From contig JANXQR010000489.1 of the NCBI GenBank assembly GCA_025353435.1, forward strand, positions 1-6,513: a DNA stretch of 6,513 nt, in the 5' to 3' direction. The translations under genes were made by a program, and so were the position numbers. The stretch is from Acidobacteriota bacterium. Lineage in GTDB: Bacteria; Acidobacteriota; Terriglobia; Terriglobales; Acidobacteriaceae. Numbering within the stretch: the first letter of the stretch is position 1; every line of letters starts with the position of its first letter. The notes under the pieces are model-generated. The model saw nothing but the letters and a program-made list of their open reading frames with translations, had not been told where the DNA came from and ran no database searches. This document shows positions 5,999 to 6,513 of this stretch, piece after piece.

Positions 5999-6333
5999 GG
6001 CGGATACCACGGCGCGGGGATGTGTACTGGGTGGCGCTGGACTCGACGCTCGGGTCAGAGATTCAGAAAACTAGGCCGGCGGTGATTGTCTCAAATAACT
6101 CCTGCAATGCCTTCGGTGCACGTGTTGTGGTGTTGCCACTCACCAGTAATGTGGATTCCCTCTATCCTGGCGAAGCGCTCGTGACTGTGAAGGGGAAGCC
6201 ATCGCGTGCATTAGGCGATCAGATCCGATCGCTGGACAAATCTCGATTGCGTTCCAAGATTGAGACTCTCAGTCAGGATGAGCTGGCAGCAGTCGAGGAA
6301 GCGGTTCGCATTACTCTTGGTCTGTGGCCCTAA
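5995..6333 (+). CDS. mazF: MazF-type endoribonuclease toxin (PemK/MazF family)
   Basis: 112 aa, the usual MazF length. It cleaves single-stranded RNA at short specific sequences when freed from its antitoxin, halting translation. It shows the family blocks GDVYWVALD (8-16), GSEIQKTRPAVIVSNN (20-35) with the catalytic Arg at R27, VVLPLTSN (45-52) with the catalytic Thr/Ser at T50/S51, and GDQIRSLDKSRL (74-85). No key residue is missing, so it should be active. The GTG start at 5995 overlaps the antitoxin stop by four bases; no ATG lies near the N-terminus, and GDVYW close to the start matches the family. A weak start plus coupling would keep toxin below antitoxin level. The cleavage sequence cannot be deduced. 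It is convergent with the cyclophilin gene 47 bases downstream. Confidence 0.95.
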   Translation: MRRIPRRGDVYWVALDSTLGSEIQKTRPAVIVSNNSCNAFGARVVVLPLTSNVDSLYPGEALVTVKGKPSRALGDQIRSLDKSRLRSKIETLSQDELAAVEEAVRITLGLWP

Positions 6334-6380
6334 CGTAGGTTTTTCCAATCTCGTACCATACGGTATCAGCTACTAGCTCT

Positions 6381-6513
6381 TCACTCCTTCACCGTCATAG
6401 TTATCGAGATCGATTTTAAGGGATTGTCGAATTCGTCGCGAGGGGCGGCGACGATCTTGTCTACTACTTCCATGCCTCGAAAGACCTCGCCGAAGACGGT
6501 GTAGGTGCGGTCC
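6381..6513 (-). CDS. Cyclophilin-type peptidyl-prolyl cis-trans isomerase, C-terminal part (5' end outside window)
   Basis: The minus strand reads DRTYTVFGEVFRGMEVVDKI, then VAAPRDEFDNPLKSI, ending MTVKE and a stop (TCA at 6381-6383 on the plus strand). FGxVxxGMxVVDKI is the conserved C-terminal block of cyclophilins, which catalyse cis-trans isomerisation of X-Pro bonds in protein folding. Only 43 codons are in the window; the active-site Arg and the rest of the barrel lie beyond 6513. Location (cytoplasmic or periplasmic) cannot be judged without the N-terminus. The frame is open to the window edge with no sign of decay, unlike the related fragment at 5602-5696. Confidence 0.88.
   Translation of the reverse strand, partial: DRTYTVFGEVFRGMEVVDKIVAAPRDEFDNPLKSISITMTVKE

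Noticed and set aside
6354..6365. Inverted repeat TACC-ATAC-GGTA between mazF and the cyclophilin gene as a terminator
   Set aside because: 4-bp arms, no GC-rich stem and no following T-tract on either strand.

Overview
The window holds the distal part of a type I restriction-modification (R-M) locus, then a toxin-antitoxin pair, then the edge of a housekeeping-type gene. Base composition is moderately GC-rich by eye. Gene style (compact overlapping ORFs, ATG/GTG starts, Shine-Dalgarno sites) is bacterial. Proteobacteria or Nitrospirota would fit, but nothing here fixes the taxon. The mix of defence genes, a toxin-antitoxin pair and a decayed gene copy points to a chromosomal accessory region (defence island) abutting conserved sequence.

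Region 1 (1-5414) is a tight plus-strand operon. It starts inside hsdM, the N6-adenine methyltransferase subunit. hsdM is split by an apparent one-base loss in an A-run near 466-470. hsdS follows with an ATGA overlap. It encodes an unusually long specificity subunit (793 aa): two target-recognition halves with duplicated conserved segments, plus a C-terminal extension of about 220 aa of unknown function. Seven bases later begins a 594-aa protein combining a GHKL (MORC/Hsp90-like) ATPase domain with a C-terminal PD-(D/E)XK nuclease domain resembling Shedu/DUF4263. No hsdR motor subunit is in the window. The GHKL-nuclease lacks helicase motifs, so it is more likely an added effector or accessory than a replacement for HsdR.

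Region 2 (5415-5770) has no convincing gene. It contains a decayed minus-strand fragment of a cyclophilin-type peptidyl-prolyl isomerase (PPIase) gene, then a promoter overlapping a perfect 6+3+6 inverted repeat, a likely autoregulatory operator.

Region 3 (5771-6333) is a two-gene mazEF-type module: a 75-aa ribbon-helix-helix antitoxin and a 112-aa MazF endoribonuclease, overlapping by GTGA.

Region 4 (6334-6513) has a 47-base convergent gap, then the 3' end of an apparently intact minus-strand cyclophilin gene running off the window. The same gene family therefore appears dead on one side of mazEF and live on the other, in the same orientation.

The most unusual features are the GHKL-nuclease in the R-M operon and the HsdS C-terminal extension. 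Together they suggest a type I R-M system carrying extra effector or guard functions. That is inference; the sequence shows only the domains and their linkage.
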